A stretch of DNA of 8,557 nucleotides, from assembly GCA_021159825.1 (NCBI GenBank), contig JAGHDR010000319.1, positions 1-8,557 of the forward strand. Direction: 5' to 3'. Positions 1 to 5,730 of the stretch are shown piece by piece. Made by a program: the position numbers and the translations under genes. Position 1 is the stretch's first letter; the number at the start of each line of letters is the position of its first letter. Source of the stretch: Deltaproteobacteria bacterium (GTDB taxonomy: Bacteria > Desulfobacterota > DSM-4660 > Desulfatiglandales > Desulfatiglandaceae). Under the pieces are notes generated by a model. The model ran no database searches and was not told the origin of the DNA. It worked only from the letters and a program-made list of their open reading frames with translations.

Positions 1-767
1 ACCGTCTCGGATTGCCCGATACGATTGCACAGATTTTTAATCGTCGGCCTCATCGCCGATCAATATCCAAGACATTCTGGCGGTTGTATGACAATAACGC
101 GTGCATCAAACATTGGTTCCGATGGAATTCCATCAAACAGTACAACAAGACCGGGTATTACATCCGCACCGAAACCACCATCAATAACCCCAAGTCGCTG
201 GGGCTTCAAAAGCCTGTCCTTTATTTACAGGCATATCTTTGGGAAGGTGTGGAATGCAATGACCGTTTCCTGGAATGCTGTGCAGATGTCGATATTGCCT
301 CTATTTCAGAAGGGGAAAGGGAGCGTTACGCAAAGCCTGTCCCAGACCATCTTGGCCGTAACGTCACCCCGCCGGATTTCCGAAAGGATCGTCAAACTGC
401 CCTGGCCAAAGAACTCCTCAAACCAAAATACCATGCATATGGGTTCAGGACAGTGGACATCCTCGACAAACTTCCTCAAGATTTCCGAAATCCTGCACAA
501 ATTCGGTATGAAATGAACAAATTGAGGGTCCGAGGAGTTGTTGAAAAGAAGAAAGGCAAGTCATTTTATATGGTTACGGACATGGGCTGGAAATGGCTAT
601 GCCTCTCAATCTGCTCCGAGCTTCATTTTAAAAACCCAATGATTTCAATGGTTATCAAAAATCCACCCGTCAGGAACACCGAGCAACCATCACAAGTTAA
701 AGCGGCTTATCCCCTCCTCGATCAAGGATTAAGTCTTTTAACTCAGGAGCTTGCAGTGATTTCATGA
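1..767 (+). CDS. Conserved hypothetical protein, 3' part (5' end outside window)
   Basis: The frame is open from the left edge (first full codon at 3) to a TGA at 765-767, so this is the C-terminal part, about 254 residues, of a longer protein. A TTG at 12 is in frame but has no ribosome site and is probably internal. The middle carries a 'RTETTINNPKSLGL' segment. From memory this resembles a family of unannotated bacterial proteins of roughly 450-500 residues with an 'LRIETTVND' motif; this recall is unverified. Near the C-terminus, 'YGFRTVDILDKL' followed by 'IRYEMNKLRVRGVVEKKKGKSFYMVT' (in outline) looks like a winged-helix DNA-binding fold, with a recognition-like helix and a beta wing. 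The last 30-35 residues look less protein-like and may be read through foreign or junction sequence. The gene converges on a truncated ferredoxin-type gene and overlaps its 3' tail, suggesting a past rearrangement. The function is unknown. Confidence 0.6.
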   Translation, partial: RLGLPDTIAQIFNRRPHRRSISKTFWRLYDNNACIKHWFRWNSIKQYNKTGYYIRTETTINNPKSLGLQKPVLYLQAYLWEGVECNDRFLECCADVDIASISEGERERYAKPVPDHLGRNVTPPDFRKDRQTALAKELLKPKYHAYGFRTVDILDKLPQDFRNPAQIRYEMNKLRVRGVVEKKKGKSFYMVTDMGWKWLCLSICSELHFKNPMISMVIKNPPVRNTEQPSQVKAAYPLLDQGLSLLTQELAVIS

Positions 768-1200
768 GTTGCAAAAAACGTAAACTTTTCCAACGTTTTT
801 GATGGCAAAAGCATATCCCGATCAGCAAGCTTTGATTTCGCCTTGAAAGGTAGTTCACATCCGACTGTCCCGTGGAAAAGGCTTCGTCCAGTAGCGCGAT
901 GGCCGCCAGATCCCAGGGGTGTATGCCGATAATGATCCTCGGTTCGGCTTCAACGCTTTCGTGATAGGAAGAGGGGTCTTCGGTCTTGAAAGTCAGGAGG
1001 GTTTCTTTGACGGGAAGAAAATATTTTTTGGGTGGGAGCAGGGTTTCATCATAGTCCAGACAAAGGTCCGACGCATCCTCCAGGGTATCATAGACAAAAG
1101 CGGTTCCCTTCCCGACCACCCCGTTGATTTCATGATCTCTCTCAATCAGACGGTTAACAAAATCTCGAAAATCTCTCTTGTCGATGGTTTTATATTCCAT
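697..1200 (-). pseudogene. Truncated 4Fe-4S ferredoxin-type / hydrogenase beta-like subunit (N-terminal part only)
   Basis: The minus-strand frame begins at an ATG (1200-1198) with an SD-like GGGAAGGGAG at 1220-1211. The in-frame TTG just upstream (1203-1201) is less likely as the start. Residues about 1-129 read like the N-terminal domain of the ferredoxin/hydrogenase-beta family, which passes electrons through two 4Fe-4S clusters. Visible landmarks are 'YDETLLPPKKYFLP', 'GIHPWDLAAIALLDEAF' and 'DVNYLSRRNQSLLIGI'. Intact members continue after 'IG(I/V)' with Asp-Cys and cysteine-rich cluster motifs, and reach over 300 residues. Here the match stops near position 814. The remaining 38 or so codons to the stop at 699-697 are unrelated and Lys/Leu-rich, with no ferredoxin Cys-x2-Cys-x2-Cys motif. 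Without cluster ligands it cannot be an electron carrier. The clean start suggests a recent 3' replacement by insertion or deletion. The exact subfamily cannot be told from this part. Confidence 0.75.
774..800 (+). terminator. Possible AT-rich hairpin terminator after the hypothetical gene
   Basis: AAAAACGT at 774-781 and ACGTTTTT at 793-800 form a perfect 8-bp inverted repeat around an 11-nt loop, 6 nt after the stop codon at 767. The stem has only two G-C pairs, and the T-run belongs to the stem, so termination would be weak. It is symmetric and could act on either strand. It lies within about 15 nt of the point where the neighbouring pseudogene loses its family sequence, so it could instead be the end of an inserted element. 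Confidence 0.25.
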
Positions 1201-1292
1201 CAATGGTTATCTCCCTTCCCATTCACCTTTATGTGACGTCATCTATGCGGGCAGAAAAATACGATGAGCTTTGCAAATTATTTCAGGAATTT

Positions 1293-1322
1293 ATTTTAGA
1301 ACAATCGGAAAGTGATAAACAA
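1293..1322 (-). promoter_or_regulatory. Candidate sigma70-type promoter for the truncated ferredoxin-like gene
   Basis: On the minus strand a TTGTTT (1322-1317) and a TAAAAT (1298-1293) are separated by 18 nt, about 90 nt upstream of the pseudogene start. The -10-like box matches the consensus at 5 of 6 positions. The -35-like box is weaker. The call rests on pattern and position only. Confidence 0.25.
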
Positions 1323-1680
1323 GTCATTTCCGGGTTAACGTCAGGTAGCTGCCTTGACTCGCGGTTTCTGTTTCACTACGCGGTTTTTGCAATTTATTAA
1401 GGAAGTCTGGTTGATAAATGACATTTCATGTCTTTAACTCATGCTGACATCTTGGTTCATTTCAGATTAATCTTTTCCATCAGTCCTGACAAGTTCCTCG
1501 GCGTGTTTGCGGACCTTTTCAGGAGAATATTTTGCCTCCGACCCTCTGGCCCGCGCGCTCAGAAACGGTTACGTGTAAGACCAGAAAACAACTCCGGGAG
1601 AAAGGGGGAAACAATAATTTTGTGTTGCGCCCCGGAATTTGCAGCCGCCGCAGTGAGTATGCTTTATCACGCTTTTCCTG

Positions 1681-1709
1681 TTGCGGTGTTATGTCGGTTG
1701 TGACATATT
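1681..1709 (+). promoter_or_regulatory. Candidate moeA promoter with overlapping inverted repeat (operator-like)
   Basis: TTGCGG (1681-1686) and CATATT (1704-1709) are spaced by exactly 17 nt, about 70 nt before the moeA start codon. A perfect 6-bp inverted repeat, TATGTC (1690-1695) and GACATA (1702-1707), separated by GGTTGT, lies across the spacer and the -10 box. A dimeric repressor could bind there. The outer bases continue imperfectly (GT on the left, AAC on the right after an extra TT). I could not match it to a known molybdate or tungstate regulator box. Confidence 0.3.
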
Positions 1710-1763
1710 AACGAGAATCCAAATTTTAGACCCTTCAATCGGAATACCGGAGGATTTCAAAAC

Positions 1764-1768
1764 GGAGG
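1764..1768 (+). promoter_or_regulatory. Shine-Dalgarno site of moeA (first copy)
   Basis: GGAGG lies 10 nt before the ATG at 1779 and 7 nt before an in-frame TTG at 1776, so it does not by itself decide between the two. ATG is preferred as the commoner start codon. Confidence 0.6.
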
Positions 1769-1778
1769 TTGGACCTTG

Positions 1779-3017
1779 ATGGAAGCGTTTTTCAAACTCA
1801 AGACCCCTGATGAAGTTTTTGACATCATCAACGGTTTTTCCCCTGTCGGCGAAGAAGCCGTTTCCCTGGAAGATGCCTTTGGCTGTGTGCTGAATGTGGA
1901 TTTAACATCTCCCGAGGATCTGCCTGACTTTTTCAAGTCCACTATGGATGGCTATGCGGTTCAGGCCAGGAACACCTTCGGCGCTACGGAAAGCCTGCCC
2001 GCCCTGCTGGAAATAACCGGTGAAGTCTCCATGGGCGAAGCGGATAACATGGTCGTCGAAAGTGGACAGGCGGTAAAGATTCCCACCGGCGGGATGCTGC
2101 CGGCGGGCGCCGACGGGGTGGTGATGGTTGAATACTGCTCCCTTCTGGATGAAAGGACCCTTGAAATCAGCCGCGCCATATCCCCCCTGGAGAACACCAT
2201 TCAACCCGGGGACGATTTCAAAAAGGACGCGGTGATTCTTCCCGCGGGGAAACGCCTCAGGCCCCAGGACTTGGGAGTCCTGGCGGGTCTCGGATTTTCT
2301 GAAGTCCCGGTTTTTTGCAAACCCAAAGTAGCCATTTTGTCCACCGGCGATGAAATGGTGCCGGTTTCCCAAACCCCCAGGCCCGGGGAGGTTCGAGATA
2401 TCAACCGGTACACCCTGGGTGCCCTGTGCCGAAATATGGGCGCTGTTCCCATCTATATGGGCATTTGTTCGGACCATTTCAAACCCCTCAGGGAAATGGT
2501 GGAAAAAGCCCTCAGGGCAACAGATACCGTGTGGATATCCGGCGGCAGTTCCGTTGGAACCCGGGACTTCACACGCAAGGTCTTTGAAACCCTTTCCGAT
2601 TTTGAGCTCCTGGTCCACGGCATATCCATCAGCCCGGGTAAACCGACCATTATCGGACGTTCCGGGGCCAAACCCGTCATCGGCCTGCCCGGACATCCCG
2701 CCTCGGCCCTTGTGGTGGCTGAAGTCTTCATGACAAGGATGTTGAGAATCCTTTCCGGCAACATGGATGCCCGTCGCGATGTTCATACCGTCAAACAGGC
2801 CATTTTAAAACGTAACATCCCCTCATCCGGCGGGCGGGAGGACTATGTTCGCGTCAAACTGGAAAAAGACGACGAAAATTTAACGGCCATCCCCATATTC
2901 GGAAAATCCGGATTAATTTCCACATTGGTGGAAGCGGACGGACTGATCAGAATTGATATGAATACGGAAGGTCTTTACGAGGGTGACGAAGTAGACGTAA
3001 TGCTTTTTGAAATTTGA
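1779..3017 (+). CDS. moeA: Molybdopterin molybdenumtransferase MoeA (first copy)
   Basis: This cytoplasmic enzyme inserts molybdate (or tungstate) into adenylyl-molybdopterin with release of AMP, the last step in making basic Moco. The 412-residue protein has the usual MoeA length and layout: an N-terminal MoeA domain (about 5-170), a MoCF/MogA-like domain (about 180-325) and a C-terminal beta-barrel domain (about 335-412). Motifs seen are 'STMDGYAV' (53-61), 'IPTGGMLPAGADGVVM', 'ILSTGDEMV', 'GGSSVGTRDF', 'PGKPTIIG' and 'GLPGHPASALV'. Residues corresponding to the E. coli active-site set D59, T100, E188, D228 and D259 appear as D57, T103, E192, D232 and D263. The usual GLPGN has His instead of Asn. 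The gene heads a same-strand cluster with a second moeA and mobB. Its last codons lie in an AT-rich repeat that continues into the gap. A TTG start at 1776 would add one residue. Confidence 0.93.
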   Translation: MEAFFKLKTPDEVFDIINGFSPVGEEAVSLEDAFGCVLNVDLTSPEDLPDFFKSTMDGYAVQARNTFGATESLPALLEITGEVSMGEADNMVVESGQAVKIPTGGMLPAGADGVVMVEYCSLLDERTLEISRAISPLENTIQPGDDFKKDAVILPAGKRLRPQDLGVLAGLGFSEVPVFCKPKVAILSTGDEMVPVSQTPRPGEVRDINRYTLGALCRNMGAVPIYMGICSDHFKPLREMVEKALRATDTVWISGGSSVGTRDFTRKVFETLSDFELLVHGISISPGKPTIIGRSGAKPVIGLPGHPASALVVAEVFMTRMLRILSGNMDARRDVHTVKQAILKRNIPSSGGREDYVRVKLEKDDENLTAIPIFGKSGLISTLVEADGLIRIDMNTEGLYEGDEVDVMLFEI

Positions 3018-3088
3018 AATTGGAAATTTGGGTACGTCTTTACACTTATTTAGGCTTTTCCAAATTTCAATTTTCCCGAGGTACCCAA
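3009..3088. repeat. AT-rich inverted repeat between the two moeA genes
   Basis: The arm at 3016-3031 (GAAATTGGAAATTTGG) pairs with 3060-3075 (CCAAATTTCAATTTTC) at 14 of 16 positions, with a 28-nt loop. The repeat starts inside moeA and supplies its last codons and stop. A second, perfect 8-bp pairing is possible between 3028-3035 (TTGGGTAC) and 3081-3088 (GTACCCAA), directly upstream of the moeA2 GTG. It shares bases 3028-3031 with the first arm, so the two pairings compete. A related repeat lies at 5641-5717. No T-run follows, so it is not a typical terminator. Confidence 0.6.
3078..3081 (+). promoter_or_regulatory. Shine-Dalgarno site that sets the moeA2 start
   Basis: GAGG ends 7 nt before the GTG at 3089. 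This fixes the start there rather than at the TTG at 3014, which lies inside the AT-rich repeat, overlaps the moeA stop, lacks an SD site and would add 25 residues unlike any MoeA N-terminus. Confidence 0.6.
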
Positions 3089-5050
3089 GTGAAAAGACAG
3101 GTATACCTTTCCATGAAGTCTCTAGAAGAAGCCGGGAACATCTTCTTTTCCCGGTTCGGCCCGGATAAAAAGACCGGCATCCGCTGTATCAAGGTTGAGG
3201 AGAGTGACGGCCGCATCACGGCGGAACCCGTTTTTGCCAAACGTTCAGCCCCATCTTACCATTCCTCGGCCATGGACGGCATTGCCGTCAAAGCGGAACA
3301 GACCTATGGCGCCACCGAACGCATTCCCATGACCCTGGCACTGGAAAAAGACGCTGTCTGGGTGAACACGGGGCAGCCCCTCCCCAAACCTTTCAATGCC
3401 GTGATCATGATCGAAGATGTGCATATCATTGATGACGATCATATTGAAATTCGGTCTTCCGCCTATCCGTGGCAGCATGTGCGAAAAGTGGGAGAAGACA
3501 TTGTGGCTACCCAGTTGCTCTTTCCACAGAACCATTCGATCAGGGCCTACGATATCGGCGCCCTCATCAGCGGCGGGGTTTTTTCCGTTAACGTACGCAA
3601 AAAGCCCCGTGTGGCCATCATTCCCACCGGGTCGGAACTCATCCGCCATGAAGATATTGCGGAAGGTGAAGCTCTGGGTGAAGGCCGGATCGTGGAATAC
3701 AACGCCCAGGTTCTTGCCGCACTGGTCAGGGAATCCGGCGGCATACCGCTGGTCCACAATATTGTTTCGGATTCGAAAAAAGACATCAAAAAAATATTGC
3801 GTAAATATGTTGACTCCGAAGCGGACATGGTCATCATCAATGCCGGATCATCGGCCGGCAGCAAGGATTTTACGGTTCACGCCATCGGGGAAATGGGTGA
3901 AGTTCTGGTCCACGGCGTTGCCATGATGCCCGGGAAACCAACGATTCTGGGCATAGTGGCGGGAAAGCCGGTGATCGGCAATCCCGGTTATGCGGTTTCT
4001 GCGGCGTTGTCCTTTGAACAGTTCGTAAAACCGATGCTTTACGCCCTTCAAGGTGTTTCGCCACCCAAGAAACCCACCATCGAGGTCCAGCCCATAAGGG
4101 ACATCCCCTCCAAAGTAGGAATTGAGGAATTCCTTCGGGTCAACATCGGCATGGTGGGTGAGCGCCATGTGGCAACCCCCCTGGCACGGGCGGCAGGCTC
4201 CATCACCACCCTGACCCGGGCCGAAGGGATTATCCGCATACCCGCCCTTTCCGAAGGCATCAGCCAGGGTCGGACAACCATTGCGGAGCTACTGGTGGAC
4301 GAAGAAGCGCTCTCAAATACGGTGGTGATTATCGGCAGTCACGACATGACCATTGACATCCTCGGAGACGAAGTGAGGCGAGACAGCGGGCATGTTCGAA
4401 TTTCCTCGGGAAACGTGGGCAGCCTCGGGGGGCTTCTTGCCATCCGCAAAGGGACCTGCCACATGGCTGGTTCCCATCTGCTGGATACGGAAACCGGGGA
4501 ATACAATCTCTCTTACATCAGGCGCTACATCCCCAACATGGATGTGACGGTGTTCCATCTGGTGTTGAGGGACCAGGGTCTCATCCTGAACAAGGGAAAT
4601 CCAAAAGCTATCAAGGATGTTCAGGACCTGGCCCGGGATGACGTGGTGTTTGTCAATCGCCAGGCGGGCTCCGGAACCCGGGTCCTTTTTGACTATAAGC
4701 TCAACCAGGCCGGTATCCCTTCGAATGCGGTCAAAGGGTATGACCACGAGGAATTCACCCACATGGCGGTGGCGGTGGACATCCTGAGCGGGGCCGCCGA
4801 CTGTGGCATGGGGATCCATGCGGCCGCCAAGGCGCTGGATCTTGATTTTGTGCCCATCGAACAGGAACAATACGATCTGATTGTGCCGACCCGGATGCTG
4901 GATCAGCCGAATATTCAAAATACGCTGAACACCACGCGATCCGACAATTTCAAAAAACGCGTTGCGGCACTGGGCGGGTACGATCCGTCGAGGAGCGGCG
5001 AACGTTTCGCGGAGGTGAAAAGTGGGCAAGAACGTATCGCTGAGACTTAA
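3089..5050 (+). CDS. MoeA-family molybdopterin biosynthesis protein with C-terminal PBP-like domain
   Basis: This 653-residue fusion has a complete MoeA module (about 1-403) followed by a periplasmic-binding-protein-like domain (about 410-640). GTG 3089 gives 'MKRQVYLSMKSLEEA', a natural N-terminus for this class. MoeA motifs are altered but keep the key acids: 'SAMDGIAV' (D63), 'NTGQPLP' (T94), 'IPTGSELI' (E183), 'VSDSKKD' (D228) and 'GSSAGSKDF' (D260). The usual GLPGNP loop is 'GNPGYAVSA' (297-305). In the C-terminal domain, 'GSHDMTIDIL' (416-425), 'HMAGSHLLD', 'NRQAGSGTR' (523-531) and 'DCGMGIHAA' resemble the oxyanion-binding folds of ModA/TupA-like proteins and the PBP_like domain seen in archaeal and Desulfobacterota MoeA proteins. 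There is no signal peptide, so it acts in the cytoplasm. A role in sensing or handing over molybdate or tungstate is inferred. It may be the tungstate- or substrate-specific partner of the first MoeA. It overlaps a ModE-like remnant by 29 nt. Confidence 0.9.
   Translation: MKRQVYLSMKSLEEAGNIFFSRFGPDKKTGIRCIKVEESDGRITAEPVFAKRSAPSYHSSAMDGIAVKAEQTYGATERIPMTLALEKDAVWVNTGQPLPKPFNAVIMIEDVHIIDDDHIEIRSSAYPWQHVRKVGEDIVATQLLFPQNHSIRAYDIGALISGGVFSVNVRKKPRVAIIPTGSELIRHEDIAEGEALGEGRIVEYNAQVLAALVRESGGIPLVHNIVSDSKKDIKKILRKYVDSEADMVIINAGSSAGSKDFTVHAIGEMGEVLVHGVAMMPGKPTILGIVAGKPVIGNPGYAVSAALSFEQFVKPMLYALQGVSPPKKPTIEVQPIRDIPSKVGIEEFLRVNIGMVGERHVATPLARAAGSITTLTRAEGIIRIPALSEGISQGRTTIAELLVDEEALSNTVVIIGSHDMTIDILGDEVRRDSGHVRISSGNVGSLGGLLAIRKGTCHMAGSHLLDTETGEYNLSYIRRYIPNMDVTVFHLVLRDQGLILNKGNPKAIKDVQDLARDDVVFVNRQAGSGTRVLFDYKLNQAGIPSNAVKGYDHEEFTHMAVAVDILSGAADCGMGIHAAAKALDLDFVPIEQEQYDLIVPTRMLDQPNIQNTLNTTRSDNFKKRVAALGGYDPSRSGERFAEVKSGQERIAET
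5011..5015 (+). promoter_or_regulatory. Shine-Dalgarno site of the ModE-like remnant
   Basis: GGAGG lies 6 nt before the GTG at 5022, inside the end of moeA2. Its strength and spacing show that the small frame was once a translationally coupled gene and not a chance reading. Confidence 0.55.
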
Positions 5051-5102
5051 AAGCAGGCATTGGGTTGTTGATGAGCAGGGCCGTATCATCATGGGCGAAT
5101 AG
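5022..5102 (+). pseudogene. ModE-like transcriptional regulator, N-terminal remnant (26 codons)
   Basis: GTG 5022 to TAG 5100-5102 encodes a short peptide with 'RLKSRHWVVDEQGRIIMGE'. In Desulfobacterota ModE-type winged-helix regulators, the N-terminus reads in this style ('...LRSKxWIVDExGxIIMGEGRRxIL...') and continues with a helix-turn-helix; this is recalled, not searched. Here everything after 'MGE' is gone. No HTH sequence occurs in any frame before mobB, which begins 27 nt later, so an internal deletion is more likely than a simple nonsense mutation. Such regulators commonly sense molybdate or control moe/mob/mod genes, which fits the position between moeA2 and mobB. The frame overlaps moeA2 by 29 nt. 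Whether the 26-residue peptide is still made is unknown; it has lost all DNA-binding parts. Confidence 0.6.
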
Positions 5103-5128
5103 GCGCCCGCAAGAGAGGGGAGAGCTGC

Positions 5129-5659
5129 TTGAATGAAATGAACCTTACCCCCATTATTTCCATTGTGGGCTATTCGGGGGCGGGCAAAACAACCTTAATG
5201 GAAAAGCTGATCGGCGAACTGACCCGCCGCGGTTACCGGGTCGGCAGCATCAAGCATGATGTGCATGGGTTTGAAATGGACAAACCGGGGAAGGACAGCT
5301 GGCGCCATAAGCAGGCCGGGACTTGCACAACACTAATTTCATCCCCTTATCAAATCGGTATGGTGATGGATGTTGATCACGATCACAGCCCCGATGAACT
5401 GAGAAAATTTTTCAATAATGTGAATATCATCCTGACCGAAGGGTACAAAAAACAGAACCGGCCGAAGGTGGAGATTTTCAGATCTGAAATTCACAATGAA
5501 CCCCTCTGCCGCAATGATGACAATATCTTGGCCATTATGAGCGATATTTCGGTTGAATTGAAGGTGCGTCGATTCTCTCTGGGTGATGTGACCGGCCTGG
5601 TTGATTTTCTTGTGGAAAGATTCAAACTGACACGGCGGCATTTGAAAATTGAAAGTTGA
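5129..5659 (+). CDS. mobB: Molybdopterin-guanine dinucleotide biosynthesis protein MobB
   Basis: MobB is a cytoplasmic GTP-binding adaptor. It assists MobA in attaching a nucleotide to Moco and may help deliver the bis-MGD cofactor to enzymes such as formate dehydrogenase. The 176-residue protein has the P-loop 'GYSGAGKTT' (14-22), then 'SIKHDVHGFEMDKPGKDSWR' (40-59), and 'LTEGYKKQNRPKVEIFR', all typical of the family and close to its usual length. No mobA is visible here. The TTG at 5129 is chosen because AGGGGAGAG (5116-5124) is well spaced for it. The in-frame ATG at 5138 lies 13 or more nt from that site but is possible, and would remove three residues. The last codons ('HLKIES') lie in an AT-rich repeat, so the C-terminus may not be ancestral. 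The gene is probably co-transcribed with the moeA genes. Confidence 0.92.
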   Translation: MNEMNLTPIISIVGYSGAGKTTLMEKLIGELTRRGYRVGSIKHDVHGFEMDKPGKDSWRHKQAGTCTTLISSPYQIGMVMDVDHDHSPDELRKFFNNVNIILTEGYKKQNRPKVEIFRSEIHNEPLCRNDDNILAIMSDISVELKVRRFSLGDVTGLVDFLVERFKLTRRHLKIES

Positions 5660-5717
5660 AATTTGAAGAAACATCATGTAAATACGTTATCAAGTTTCTA
5701 ATTTCTAGTTTCAGATC
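5641..5717. repeat. AT-rich degenerate inverted repeat between mobB and tolQ
   Basis: The left arm at 5651-5668 is GAAAGTTGAAATTTGAAG. The right arm at about 5691-5712 reads, reverse-complemented, GAAACTAGAAATTAGAAA and so on. They match at 14 of 18 positions. Both arms share a short GAAATT-type unit with the repeat at 3009-3075. It begins in mobB and supplies its last codons and stop. There is no clear terminator T-run. Confidence 0.45.
5656..5684 (+). promoter_or_regulatory. Candidate promoter of the tol cluster
   Basis: TTGAAA (5656-5661, 5 of 6 to the -35 consensus) and TAAATA (5679-5684, weak -10) are spaced by 17 nt, 46 nt before the tolQ start. The TTGAAA belongs to the repeat, which has many similar units, so the match may be accidental. 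Confidence 0.25.
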
Positions 5718-5730
5718 ATGAGGAAAGCCA

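Larger units (their letters stand above)
1204..1763. other. Intergenic stretch without a convincing gene
   Basis: About 560 bases separate the divergent ferredoxin-like pseudogene and moeA. Plus-strand frames at 1203-1400 and 1428-1703 lack SD sites, have patchy composition and resemble no family I know. On the minus strand, codons 1568 to 1467 read as a well-formed charged peptide ('KYSPEKVRKHAEELVR' is its core) ending in a TAA, but with no start codon and a stop directly upstream, so it may be the tail of a lost gene. The part from about 1530 to 1660 is richer in G+C and could fold, but I do not recognise a riboswitch class. A small hairpin (GACAT-TTC-ATGTC) lies at 1420-1432. Confidence 0.5.

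Noticed and set aside
1203..1703. Two plus-strand frames (1203-1400 and 1428-1703)
   Set aside because: They have no ribosome site, no recognisable motif and uneven composition. The first overlaps the start and ribosome site of the minus-strand ferredoxin-like gene.
1520..1775. Possible Moco, cobalamin or other riboswitch in the moeA leader
   Set aside because: The G+C-rich part suggested one, but I could not find the conserved Moco hairpin ending in GCCTCCCG, the B12 box or another class signature. A covariance-model search (Rfam RF01055 and others) would settle it.
1902..2786. Long minus-strand open frame opposite moeA
   Set aside because: It mirrors the codon structure of a clear moeA on the plus strand, has no SD site and gives a low-complexity His/Gly-rich translation.
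3014..3088. N-terminal extension of moeA2 starting at TTG 3014
   Set aside because: It is encoded by the AT-rich repeat, overlaps the moeA stop, has no SD site and is unlike MoeA N-termini. GTG 3089 has a well-spaced GAGG.
4313..5092. Long minus-strand open frame opposite moeA2
   Set aside because: It is antisense to the conserved PBP-like domain, and its own translation shows no family features.
5100..5128. Amber (TAG) readthrough or pyrrolysine use extending the ModE-like frame
   Set aside because: The codons after TAG encode no helix-turn-helix and reach TGA after nine codons, just before mobB. A deletion explains the stub better.
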